Assembly (NCBI GenBank): GCA_044433115.1
Contig: JAWXTY010000031.1
Span: forward strand, 1 to 17,862
Source of the DNA: CAKUIA01 sp044433115
Lineage (GTDB): Bacteria > Verrucomicrobiota > Verrucomicrobiia > Opitutales > Intestinicryptomonadaceae
Reading direction: 5' to 3'
Length of the DNA: 17,862 nucleotides
Shown: positions 1 to 6,733 of the stretch, one piece after another
How positions within the stretch are numbered: the first letter of the stretch is position 1
Layout of the letters: each line of letters begins with the position of its first letter
Program-made: the position numbers and the translations under genes
The notes under the pieces: model-generated
What the model saw: only the letters and a program-made list of their open reading frames with translations
What the model was told of the DNA's origin: nothing
Databases searched by the model: none

Positions 1-386
1 AGCCCCTACAAAAAATTCTCACTCTTCGATGTGAGATTTTTTGGGAAAACCGAAAGTGCTTGATGCTCCGTTTTGCTTTTGTTTAGGACTCTCACGTACC
101 ACAAGTACGCTTCGACCCCAAAACAAAAGCAAATACTCGCCTGAAGGGCAATTCGAAGCCCCTACAAAAAAATCTCACTCTGCGATGTAAGAATTTTTTG
201 GGAAAACCGAAAGTGCTTGATACTGCGTTTTGCTTTTGTTTATGACTCTCACGTACCACAAGTACGCTTCGACCCCTAAACAAAAGCAAATACTCGCCTG
301 AAGGGCAATTTGAAGCCCCTACAAAAAATTCTCACTCTGCGATGTAAGATTTTTTGGGAAAACCGAAAGTGCATTATACTCCGTTT
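1..386. repeat. Tandem array of about 156 bp hairpin-rich units
   Basis: Units begin at 1, 157 and 314, each with AGCCCCTAC, so the period is 156-157 bp. The third copy stops matching near 386 and the array may continue left of the window. Each full unit carries a 13 bp inverted repeat, TTTGCTTTTGTTT at 72-84 against 121-133 in unit 1, enclosing a smaller hairpin CGTAC-CACAA-GTACG at 95-109. Each unit also starts with a terminator-like hairpin, TCTCAC with GTGAGA flanked by A and T runs. That hairpin is perfect in unit 1 and has one mismatch in units 2 and 3. No credible gene lies here. The array sits downstream of the Fic gene (minus strand) and could stop its transcript. Nothing notable was seen in 387-465. 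Confidence 0.85.
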
Positions 387-465
387 CGAAAATTTTTAGT
401 AGTCCTTAAGAATTATTGTGCGTTTTGCAAACTTGTGGCTGATACAAAAAAGGAGGTATTGCTTT

Positions 466-978
466 TTAAGGGCTTTCGTAGAAGTATGATTGTTCTATTC
501 CTTTGAAAATTACTTCTCTGTCGTTTATGGACTCTGTGAGATTTTCTTTTAGCAAAAAGCGTAGCTCTAGGGTGTTTATTGGGCTTCTTTCCATTGCTTG
601 TAGGTAACTTTGTTTATCCACAAATTGCCAATTCACTAGCTTTTTGATATTCTTCTTTAATATCATATCTAGCCAAATTCTTGTACTCCTACCATTGCCC
701 TCCAAAAAGGGGTGAGCAATATTCATCTCTACATACTTTTCTATAATCAACTCAAAATTATCTTCTGGCATTTTCTCTATCTTTGCCAACGCCTCATTTA
801 AATACAAGGAATTTGCAAAGCGAAAATTGCCCTTAGATATATTCTTCGTACGCACAATCCCTGCAAAATCGTACAAGCCATCAAAGATAGCTTTGTGTAT
901 TTGAACTAAACCCTTTGTAGTGCCTACTTCAAAGCTATCTATCAAGCCCGAACTAAATAAGTCTTTTGCTTTATTCAA
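466..978 (-). CDS. Class III Fic-domain AMP transferase with C-terminal inhibitory helix
   Basis: Fic enzymes usually transfer AMP from ATP to a hydroxyl side chain of a target protein. The 170-residue product has the full catalytic motif HPFLEGNGR at residues 89-97 and the target-docking segment NISKGNFRFAN at 46-56. The C-terminus ends S164-Y-F-Y-E168-S, matching the inhibitory (S/T)xxxE(G/N) motif of class III proteins such as Neisseria NmFic, with Ser in place of the final Gly/Asn. From memory, the whole protein resembles NmFic closely in sequence and length. The start is a TTG at 978. An in-frame TGA lies 24 nt upstream, so only an ATT codon could lengthen it, by two residues. GGAAGG lies 11 nt before the TTG. 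The gene starts 17 nt after the propeller stop codon, so it is probably cotranscribed. A cytoplasmic regulatory enzyme is likely; no antitoxin partner is needed in this class. Its target cannot be read from the sequence. Confidence 0.92.
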   Translation of the reverse strand: MNKAKDLFSSGLIDSFEVGTTKGLVQIHKAIFDGLYDFAGIVRTKNISKGNFRFANSLYLNEALAKIEKMPEDNFELIIEKYVEMNIAHPFLEGNGRSTRIWLDMILKKNIKKLVNWQFVDKQSYLQAMERSPINTLELRFLLKENLTESINDREVIFKGIEQSYFYESP

Positions 979-995
979 AGCAATCTTGCCCTTCC

Positions 996-1904
996 TTATT
1001 CATCAAAGAGGTAGATTGACGCAATGTTTTTAACTTCAGGTATATCTTTTAAGAACCAAACTACATTGCCATCTTTGTCTATTTCTATGATTTTAGAGGC
1101 ATCTTTTACCCTAGAGTGTCCATTCCAATTTGCTATCATAAGGTTGCCATTATCCAATTCTATAACTTGGCAAGGGAATGCAAGTTTATGTCCATTTGGG
1201 ACAATTTGTCTTATAAGTTGCTTGGTCTTTCTATCTATTTCTATTATACCACCTATAGAGTCTTCTCCTTGTCCCTTAGGGGCTTTTGCGTCGAAAGATA
1301 CTAGCAAATTACCATTTTTCAATTCTATAGTTCCAAATGTTGATTTCGATGTATCCAATGGGTCTCTCGATAAAATTTCGCCAGTCTTTTTATCCATTTC
1401 AACTAGCTCCCTGCCTTTTAGTATAGTTATTAGATAAGTATCATCTTTAGTTGAATTTATGTGTCTAAATTGAGAGTGAGGCACTTCTTGTTTTGAGTCA
1501 AAATTTAGTTCTTTGATTATCTTCTTATTTTCGTCCATCTCAACAATACGAGAAGGAGTCCCGCAGATACCAATTAGATAGTTACCATTATCTAGTGCTT
1601 TCACAAAGTGTGTTTCCTCATTGCTTGCAACTTCATATTCCCACAAGACTTCTTTGTCTCTGGAAATTTTCATAATTTTATTTTGCCCAGCAAGAACAAT
1701 ATTACCAGCCTTATCCATTGTTACGCAATTTATAACCCTCGCTCCTTTTGGAGTTGTAGACCATTCAATTTTGCCACTAGCTTTATCTATAATAGCTATG
1801 TCTTTCCAAGTTTGTCCAGAAACTAAAATTTTCTCAGCAGCATTAGCAAATAGAGGTAGACTTAAAAGAGAGATACCTAAAATTTTAAAAATTGTCTTTT
1901 TCAT
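996..1904 (-). CDS. Secreted beta-propeller protein (PQQ-like repeats), copy 1
   Basis: The 302-residue product starts with a classical signal peptide, about residues 1-22, ending in ANA-AE. The mature part is built from repeats of the kind 'EIDKDGNVVW' and 'LDNGNLLI', in which a short acidic turn precedes an aromatic strand; this is typical of PQQ-like or Kelch-like beta-propellers. No enzyme active site was recognised, so a binding, scaffold or sensing role outside the cytoplasm is inferred. It is a paralogue of the gene at 7085-7975: both open with KILVSGQ-W-DIAIIDK and share HSQFRH in the middle. It lies 39 nt after the flavin transferase gene and 17 nt before Fic, in the same direction, so it is probably in the same transcript. 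No Shine-Dalgarno sequence was seen before its ATG. Family assignment is firm; function is unknown. Confidence 0.8.
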   Translation of the reverse strand: MKKTIFKILGISLLSLPLFANAAEKILVSGQTWKDIAIIDKASGKIEWSTTPKGARVINCVTMDKAGNIVLAGQNKIMKISRDKEVLWEYEVASNEETHFVKALDNGNYLIGICGTPSRIVEMDENKKIIKELNFDSKQEVPHSQFRHINSTKDDTYLITILKGRELVEMDKKTGEILSRDPLDTSKSTFGTIELKNGNLLVSFDAKAPKGQGEDSIGGIIEIDRKTKQLIRQIVPNGHKLAFPCQVIELDNGNLMIANWNGHSRVKDASKIIEIDKDGNVVWFLKDIPEVKNIASIYLFDE

Positions 1905-1943
1905 ATAACTACTAAGCTTAAAGTATTTTTCTCTTATGTAAAG

Positions 1944-2906
1944 TTATATTTCAAATATTATAAATCTGTCCTTATCTCTTATAATAAACACAGCCCTTAT
2001 CTTATTGTTTTTTGCAAAGTCCACAGCCTTTTCTTCGCCCATAGCGAGTAGGGCAGTAGCATAGGCATCAGCAAGCATAGCAGATTTGTTAAATACGCTA
2101 ACAGACGCTAGTTTATTCTTAGCAGGCTTGCCACTTTTTGAATTTATAGTATGTGAATAACGCTCGCCATCTTTTTCTATAAATTTCTCGTAGTCGCCAC
2201 TAGTTGCAATAGCAAGCTCATCTAGTTCAAATGCTATTATTCCTGAAGCTTTTTGGCTTGGGTCTTGTATAGCTATAGTCCACTTTTCGCCCCATATAGA
2301 AGCATTGCCCTTTGCATAAACTTCGCCACCAATATCTACTAAAAAGTTTCTATATCCATTTTCTTCAAGCACTTGTGCTACTCTATCTACTGCATATCCC
2401 TTTGCAATCGCCGACAAGTTTATCCTTAAATTATCCCTTGTTTTGCGAGCAATATTCCCCCTTAGCTCAAGTTTATTCATACCCACATCAAGCAAGGCAT
2501 CTTCTATTTGAGCTTGGCTTGGCTCTTCCTTAAAATCCTTTACCCCAAAGCCCCAAAGCTCAATTAGCGTACCCAAGCTTGGGTCAAAAGCACCTTCGCT
2601 TTGAGTATAAATGTCTTTAGATACTTGCAAAATAAGGGCGAGTTCTGGCGAAATTTGCATATCGACATTTGCCCTAAGCTCATTTAATTTATTAATTTCC
2701 GAGTCTGCTTGAAACACAGACATCTTATCGTTTACTTCCTTAAATACAGCCTCAATTTCAGGTATAATATCATTTTTGCCAAGAGTAATTATTCTATAAT
2801 AAGTACCAAAAACTTCGCCACCTTTCAAGTCTTGGCTATATTTTTTATGTATAAAAAGGCATACGCAAGCACAAAGCAGAAGTAGGGCTAAGATTGCTCT
2901 TTTCAT
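1944..2906 (-). CDS. apbE: FAD:protein FMN transferase, ApbE family, exported
   Basis: ApbE proteins take FMN from FAD and attach it to a Thr or Ser of a target protein outside the cytoplasm, using Mg2+. The 320-residue product has the usual family length. Visible motifs in order are MSVF (62-65), FDPS (107-110), LSAIAKGYAVD (164-174), DIGGE (191-195), ATSGDY (234-239), HTINSKSGKP (252-261) and the metal-site region ADAYATAL (279-286). The N-terminus is a short hydrophobic segment with LCAC at 11-14, a plausible lipobox with Cys14 as the lipidated residue, though C12 and C16 make this uncertain. Its ATG overlaps the end of the upstream FMN-binding membrane protein by 4 nt, which implies translational coupling. 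That neighbour carries an SGAT flavinylation motif and is its obvious substrate. Confidence 0.94.
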   Translation of the reverse strand: MKRAILALLLLCACVCLFIHKKYSQDLKGGEVFGTYYRIITLGKNDIIPEIEAVFKEVNDKMSVFQADSEINKLNELRANVDMQISPELALILQVSKDIYTQSEGAFDPSLGTLIELWGFGVKDFKEEPSQAQIEDALLDVGMNKLELRGNIARKTRDNLRINLSAIAKGYAVDRVAQVLEENGYRNFLVDIGGEVYAKGNASIWGEKWTIAIQDPSQKASGIIAFELDELAIATSGDYEKFIEKDGERYSHTINSKSGKPAKNKLASVSVFNKSAMLADAYATALLAMGEEKAVDFAKNNKIRAVFIIRDKDRFIIFEI

Positions 2907-3979
2907 TTTTGAGCCTTTTTTGCCTTTGATTTAAATAGGTCTAAAAACGCTCCCATTGGGCAAAAGTAGTTACACCAAATTCTCGGCGTAAACATAGATA
3001 AAATCAAGGAAACAACAAAAATCCCCACAGCCACTTTCGATGCAAAACTAGGGTTAAACGCACTAAAAGGTTCAGCCAAAGCAATATTTTCGCCCAAGCC
3101 AAGAATTAGAAGTATAAAGCAGGAAATCAATATAATTATTCTAGCCTTATTTAGCCCTTTAAATAGCAATTTTTTAATAGAAATTTTGTCTATGCGTATA
3201 GCCTTTGCCACCAACTCTTGGCTTGCTCCAAATGGGCATACATAAGTGCAGTAGTAATTCTTTTTTGTGAAAATAGGCACTAATATAGATATTAAAAATA
3301 TAACTAGCAACAAGTAGCCATAAATGCTTGGTATTCCATTTATCAGCCAATTTGCGAGTGTAAATACAGATAGCATAGCCCCTTGCCACACCCCTAAAAT
3401 CATTATGTTAGAAAATAGCAAAAATGTTCTATACTTTGCAAACTTTGCAGGGAAATAAAATGACAAAAAGCCAGTTAAAATTACAAAAAGGAGGGCTGAA
3501 ATTTTTATAATTTTTTCATAATCAATTTCAGCTTTTTCATTTTCTGCTCCAATAATTTGCCTAGCTCTTGCCTTCATTGACTTTGCAATAGCAGTGCTTG
3601 ACAGCGTTGCTCCACTTAGTGCATTTACCTTTTTATCAGCAACTTCTGCAATAGATAGTCCCACCCAATTGCTTGTATATTTCGCCTTAATTACTTCGCC
3701 TAAATACGATGGGTCTTCAGCATTTTTCAAAATTTGAATATCCAAGACCACATTATTTTTATCCACAGCAATAGCGAGAGGAATAGCCCCTCCATATCCT
3801 GATATATTCTTGGTATATGGCATAGTATAAATGACATTATATTCTTGCTTTAAGTCAAATTCTACAGATTGAGCTTCGCTTTTTTCTTCTTGAATAGGCA
3901 CACCCAAAAACTTGCCATTTGCAATTACAATAAGGCAAAGCAGTAAAATAAATATAATTATGTTAAATATACGACCCAT
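2903..3979 (-). CDS. FMN-binding, CxxxCP iron-sulfur membrane protein, PceC/NosR-like
   Basis: The 358-residue product starts with a membrane segment (about 5-20), followed by an extracytoplasmic FMN-binding domain (about 45-145). The motif SGATLSS at 122-128 makes Thr125 the expected covalent FMN site. Then come about five membrane helices (roughly 157-175, 187-208, 219-237, 281-300 and 315-333). Two CxxxCP motifs follow the third and fifth of these: CTYVCP at 244-249 and CNYFCP at 336-341. This order matches PceC and the N-terminal and membrane core of NosR. The protein ends 17 residues after the second CxxxCP, so it lacks the C-terminal ferredoxin domain of NosR and NapH. Its inferred role is passing electrons from the membrane to an external acceptor through FeS and flavin. 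It is 22 nt downstream of the nitroreductase gene and overlaps apbE by 4 nt. The electron donor is not visible here. Confidence 0.88.
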   Translation of the reverse strand: MGRIFNIIIFILLLCLIVIANGKFLGVPIQEEKSEAQSVEFDLKQEYNVIYTMPYTKNISGYGGAIPLAIAVDKNNVVLDIQILKNAEDPSYLGEVIKAKYTSNWVGLSIAEVADKKVNALSGATLSSTAIAKSMKARARQIIGAENEKAEIDYEKIIKISALLFVILTGFLSFYFPAKFAKYRTFLLFSNIMILGVWQGAMLSVFTLANWLINGIPSIYGYLLLVIFLISILVPIFTKKNYYCTYVCPFGASQELVAKAIRIDKISIKKLLFKGLNKARIIILISCFILLILGLGENIALAEPFSAFNPSFASKVAVGIFVVSLILSMFTPRIWCNYFCPMGAFLDLFKSKAKKAQK

Positions 3980-3982
3980 ATG

Positions 3983-3996
3983 TTTTTAGAACTCAC
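3983..3996. repeat. Isolated copy of the palindromic-element end sequence
   Basis: TTTTTAGAACTCAC here equals 14 nt of the right arm of the element at 6734-7096. It lies between the nitroreductase stop and the FMN-binding protein ATG. Read on the minus strand it becomes GTGAGTTCTAAAAA just before CATATG, so it occupies the ribosome-binding region of that gene. It may be a remnant of an element end or a coincidental translation-initiation sequence. Confidence 0.5.
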
Positions 3997-4001
3997 TTTT
4001 T

Positions 4002-4616
4002 TTAATCAAATTTATCAAAAGAGAGCTTTTCAGGCTTCCACTTATTTTTTGGAACGAAGTCTCTTGCGGGATAGCCAAGCGATACTATACATAAAATATT
4101 TGTATTTTCTGGCACTTTAATAACTTCCCTAAGCTTAGAGTCTCTTTCTTCAGAGGGATATACACTTAGCCAAACAGCCCCTAGTCCTAGAGAGTGGGCT
4201 GCAAGGAGTATATTTTGGGTAGCCACTGAGCCATCTGTTAGCCAAAATTTAGAAAAGTCTTGCCTGTTTTCATAAGTCGACATATCGCCAGTTACAACTA
4301 TTGCAGCCCTTGCACCTCCAAGAGGCTTTGTATATGTATGTATTTGCGATATTTTCTCAAGCTCTTCTTTATCTTGAAGCACCAAGAAGTTCCAAGGCTG
4401 CATATTTCCAGCAGTAGGAGCAGCCATTGCAGCTTTTACTAGAGTTGTTAAAATTTCTTCAGAGACCTTTTTGTCAGAATATTCTCTTACAGAAGTCCTT
4501 GTGTGTATATTATTTAAAACCACGTCTGCACTAGGCACATCAGTATTTACCCTAAATAGCAAAAAGGCTATACATATAATTAAGGCAACAGATAAAATTT
4601 TATAGTTAACGTTCAT
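4002..4616 (-). CDS. Membrane-anchored nitroreductase-family oxidoreductase
   Basis: The family uses bound FMN to reduce nitro compounds, quinones, enones or other small acceptors. The 204-residue product has an N-terminal hydrophobic segment (about 6-21), then the full fold. TRTSVREYSDKKV at 39-51 is the family's first FMN phosphate-binding stretch. APTAGNMQPWNF is at 66-77, DGSVATQNILLAAHSLGLGAVW starts at 128 (the conserved helix and strand), and SLGYPARDFVPKNKW is near the end. Typical cytosolic members start directly at the first motif, so the membrane anchor is an added feature that should place the enzyme outside the cytoplasm, where NAD(P)H is not available. It is the first gene of the five-gene minus-strand cluster, 22 nt before the PceC/NosR-like protein, which could supply electrons. 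The start ATG at 4616 follows a plausible promoter. Substrate unknown. Confidence 0.88.
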   Translation of the reverse strand: MNVNYKILSVALIICIAFLLFRVNTDVPSADVVLNNIHTRTSVREYSDKKVSEEILTTLVKAAMAAPTAGNMQPWNFLVLQDKEELEKISQIHTYTKPLGGARAAIVVTGDMSTYENRQDFSKFWLTDGSVATQNILLAAHSLGLGAVWLSVYPSEERDSKLREVIKVPENTNILCIVSLGYPARDFVPKNKWKPEKLSFDKFD

Positions 4617-4625
4617 AGTTATAGA

Positions 4626-4653
4626 TATATACGAATTATCTTTAAGAAAACAA
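4626..4653 (-). promoter_or_regulatory. Candidate promoter of the nitroreductase-flavin cluster
   Basis: On the minus strand, TTGTTT (4653-4648) and TATATA (4631-4626) are separated by 16 nt, and the start codon lies about 10 nt beyond. A 9 bp AT-rich hairpin, CAAGAAAAA with TTTTTCTTG at 4651-4673, sits between this site and the divergent hydrolase promoter. The match is modest in an AT-rich region. Confidence 0.35.
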
Positions 4654-4670
4654 GAAAAAAAAGATTTTTC

Positions 4671-4698
4671 TTGAAATGGATTTTTTTTTAATCATAAT
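4671..4698 (+). promoter_or_regulatory. Candidate promoter of the hydrolase pair, almost leaderless
   Basis: TTGAAA at 4671-4676 and CATAAT at 4693-4698 are 16 nt apart, each with five of six consensus matches. Transcription would begin near 4705, only a few nucleotides before the ATG at 4708. No Shine-Dalgarno sequence precedes that ATG, which fits a leaderless or near-leaderless messenger. Confidence 0.35.
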
Positions 4699-4707
4699 TT
4701 TATACTT

Positions 4708-5643
4708 ATGAAAAAAATATTCACACTAGCATTGCTTTCAGTAGCATTTTTTAATTTGAATTCATTCGCCCAAGATGGTGGAAAGATTGATAGGGCAGCT
4801 CTTGCAGAGAAGTCTGCAAAGGCATATAAGGGAATGGATAATGTAGATGTAGACGTGCATTACAAAACTTATAAGGGGATGGAGTTGGCTTTAGATATAA
4901 TTCACCCAAAGAAGCAACTTTATAAAGATGGCTCGCCTGTAATTATCCAACTTCACGGCGGCGGCTGGGGTGGTGGCAATCGCTACATTATTGACGCCAA
5001 CGAAATGAAGCGTTATAGCGACTTAGGTATAGCCCTTGTTCAAATTACATATTGCAAGCAAACTATAGAAGAATGTGTTGTAGACTGTTTTGACGCTACA
5101 AGATTTTTAGCTCTAAATGCAAAAAAGTATAATTTAGATATGAGCCGAGTTGCAATTTCTGGACACTCTGCAGGTGCTCACTTATGCCTAATGCTAACTC
5201 TTGCCCCAGACGAAGTTTTCCCTGGCGACGAAGCCTTAAAGGGTGCTAAATACAAGATTTTGTGTGGTTCTGCAAAAGCTCCTATTTCTACTTTAATCGA
5301 CGACGAAATTTTTGCTAAATACCCAAGATCAAAGGGCAGGGCAAGTAAAACTGCAAACTGGGGAGGCGTTCCTTTTAACGAAAGCTTTGAGCAAAGAAAG
5401 AGATTAAGCCCTATAATCTATATCACAAAAGACTCTCCTAAGGTTCAAATCATACACGGCGACGTAGACGAAGCTTGCACTATAGAAGAAACAAGAAAGA
5501 CTTGCGAATACGCAAAGAAAATTGGCAATGAAATAGAATTTCACGAAGTTAAGGGAATGGGACACGGCGTAAGAAAAGCTAGAAACGACGAAGAAGAAGC
5601 CTTCTATTCAAAGTATCTACTAAAAGACATCGAAAGACTTTAA
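4708..5643 (+). CDS. Secreted alpha/beta hydrolase (carboxylesterase-like), copy 1
   Basis: The 311-residue product has a signal peptide (about 1-21, ending FAQ) and an alpha/beta hydrolase domain of the esterase/lipase type. HGGGW at 83-87 forms the oxyanion hole. GHSAG at 152-156 gives nucleophile Ser154. HGDVDE at 250-255 gives the likely acid Asp254, and GMGHGV gives His286, so the catalytic triad is complete. Related proteins act as esterases on small or carbohydrate-linked esters; the substrate is not readable here. The next gene, 24 nt downstream, encodes a close paralogue, and the two probably form one operon ending at 6668-6705. Paired cysteines at C123/C127 and C187 are conserved in both copies. 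The first gene is divergent from the nitroreductase cluster, with 91 nt between the start codons. Confidence 0.88.
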   Translation: MKKIFTLALLSVAFFNLNSFAQDGGKIDRAALAEKSAKAYKGMDNVDVDVHYKTYKGMELALDIIHPKKQLYKDGSPVIIQLHGGGWGGGNRYIIDANEMKRYSDLGIALVQITYCKQTIEECVVDCFDATRFLALNAKKYNLDMSRVAISGHSAGAHLCLMLTLAPDEVFPGDEALKGAKYKILCGSAKAPISTLIDDEIFAKYPRSKGRASKTANWGGVPFNESFEQRKRLSPIIYITKDSPKVQIIHGDVDEACTIEETRKTCEYAKKIGNEIEFHEVKGMGHGVRKARNDEEEAFYSKYLLKDIERL

Positions 5644-5667
5644 TATAAATCTTTAATCTAAAAACTT

Positions 5668-6630
5668 ATGAAAAAATTATTACTAACAACGCTATCCTTA
5701 GTTCTTTTAAGTAGCATATCCTTTGCAAAAGCTACAACAACTGCAAGCGATGAAGATAAGGCTACAGCCTTTGCAAAGGAGATGGAAAAATGGGCTGTAA
5801 AGGCAGATAAGGCTTATGCAGGCAAAGAAAATGTAGTGCGTGAAGTAGTTTATAAAAACTATAAGGGCAAGGAACTTGGCTTTGATATAATTCAACCTAC
5901 AAAGCAACTCTACAAAGATGGCTCGCCTGTTATAATTAGCATACACGGCGGCGGCTGGGGCGGCGGCACAAGATATGTTGTATCAGAGGAAGATATGAAG
6001 CGTTATGGCGACTTAGGTATTGCTGTTGTACCAATTTCATACTCAAAAGAAACTATACAAGAATGTGTTACAGACTGTTTCGACGCTGCTAGATTTTTAG
6101 CATTAAACGCAAAGAAATACAACTTGGATATGAATAGAGTAGGTATTTCTGGACACTCTGCAGGCGGACACTTATGCCTAATGCTAACTCTTGCTCCAGA
6201 CGATGTTTTTGCTGGCGACGAAGCCCTAAAGGGTGCTAAATATAAGATATTGTGTGGTTCTGCAAAAGCTCCAATATGTACTTTAATAGACGATTATATC
6301 TTTGAAAAATACAAGCAACCTTATAATCGAGCAAATTCTCCAAGAAATATGGGAGATAGGTTTGATAAGACTTTCGACTTGCGTAAGAAGCTTAGCCCAA
6401 GTGAATATATTACAACGACTTCCCCTAAGCTGCAAATAATTCATGGCGATGCCGACACTACTTGCCCTATAGAAGAGACAACTAGGACTTGCGAGCGTGC
6501 CAAGAGCATAGGCAACGAGATTGAGCTACACGTAGTCCCTGGTGCTGGACACGGCGTAACTAAATCTAGGAATGACGAAGAAGAAGCCTTCTATTCAAAA
6601 CACCTACTAAAAGATATTAAGAAGCTTTAA
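5668..6630 (+). CDS. Secreted alpha/beta hydrolase (carboxylesterase-like), copy 2
   Basis: This 320-residue paralogue of the preceding gene has its own signal peptide (about 1-20, ending SFA-KA). The triad is intact: oxyanion HGGGW at 93-97, Ser164 in GHSAG, Asp263 in HGDADT and His295 in GAGHGV. Long stretches are identical to copy 1, for example RFLALNAKKYNLDM and the segment from KYKILCGSAKAPI. The region after the nucleophile (about 210-235) and the N-terminal helix (25-55) differ. That pattern suggests tandem duplication followed by change around the substrate pocket. The ATG at 5668 has no clear Shine-Dalgarno sequence, and the upstream TAA is 24 nt away, so it is expected to be translated from the shared transcript. 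A terminator follows 37 nt after the stop. Confidence 0.88.
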   Translation: MKKLLLTTLSLVLLSSISFAKATTTASDEDKATAFAKEMEKWAVKADKAYAGKENVVREVVYKNYKGKELGFDIIQPTKQLYKDGSPVIISIHGGGWGGGTRYVVSEEDMKRYGDLGIAVVPISYSKETIQECVTDCFDAARFLALNAKKYNLDMNRVGISGHSAGGHLCLMLTLAPDDVFAGDEALKGAKYKILCGSAKAPICTLIDDYIFEKYKQPYNRANSPRNMGDRFDKTFDLRKKLSPSEYITTTSPKLQIIHGDADTTCPIEETTRTCERAKSIGNEIELHVVPGAGHGVTKSRNDEEEAFYSKHLLKDIKKL

Positions 6631-6667
6631 GCTATTTTAATAAATTTTAAAGTCTTTTTAATAGACA

Positions 6668-6705
6668 CAAAAAAACACTAAGTTTAATCGCTTAGTGTTT
6701 TTTTG
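6668..6705 (+). terminator. Rho-independent terminator of the hydrolase operon
   Basis: A 15 bp perfect stem pairs 6668-6682 with 6691-6705 around an 8 nt loop. The core CACTAAG/CTTAGTG is followed by seven T. The A-run on the left arm means it could also act on transcripts from the other strand. Confidence 0.9.
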
Positions 6706-6733
6706 TTTTAAATGTTTTTGGATTTAATTAATT

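Noticed and set aside
92..289. 65-codon plus-strand frame in the repeat array
   Set aside because: It lies entirely within the tandem repeats, has no ribosome site, and its sequence follows from the repeated hairpins.
1..386. CRISPR array
   Set aside because: Units are about 156 bp and repeated along their whole length; there are no unique spacers and no cas genes.
466..1904. Fic toxin-antitoxin pair with the neighbouring gene as antitoxin
   Set aside because: The neighbour is a secreted propeller, and this Fic carries its own inhibitory helix, so no separate antitoxin is expected.
1024..1908. Several plus-strand frames opposite the first propeller gene
   Set aside because: The minus-strand propeller with signal peptide explains the region; these are antisense shadows. 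The same holds for the plus-strand frames at 7131-7997.
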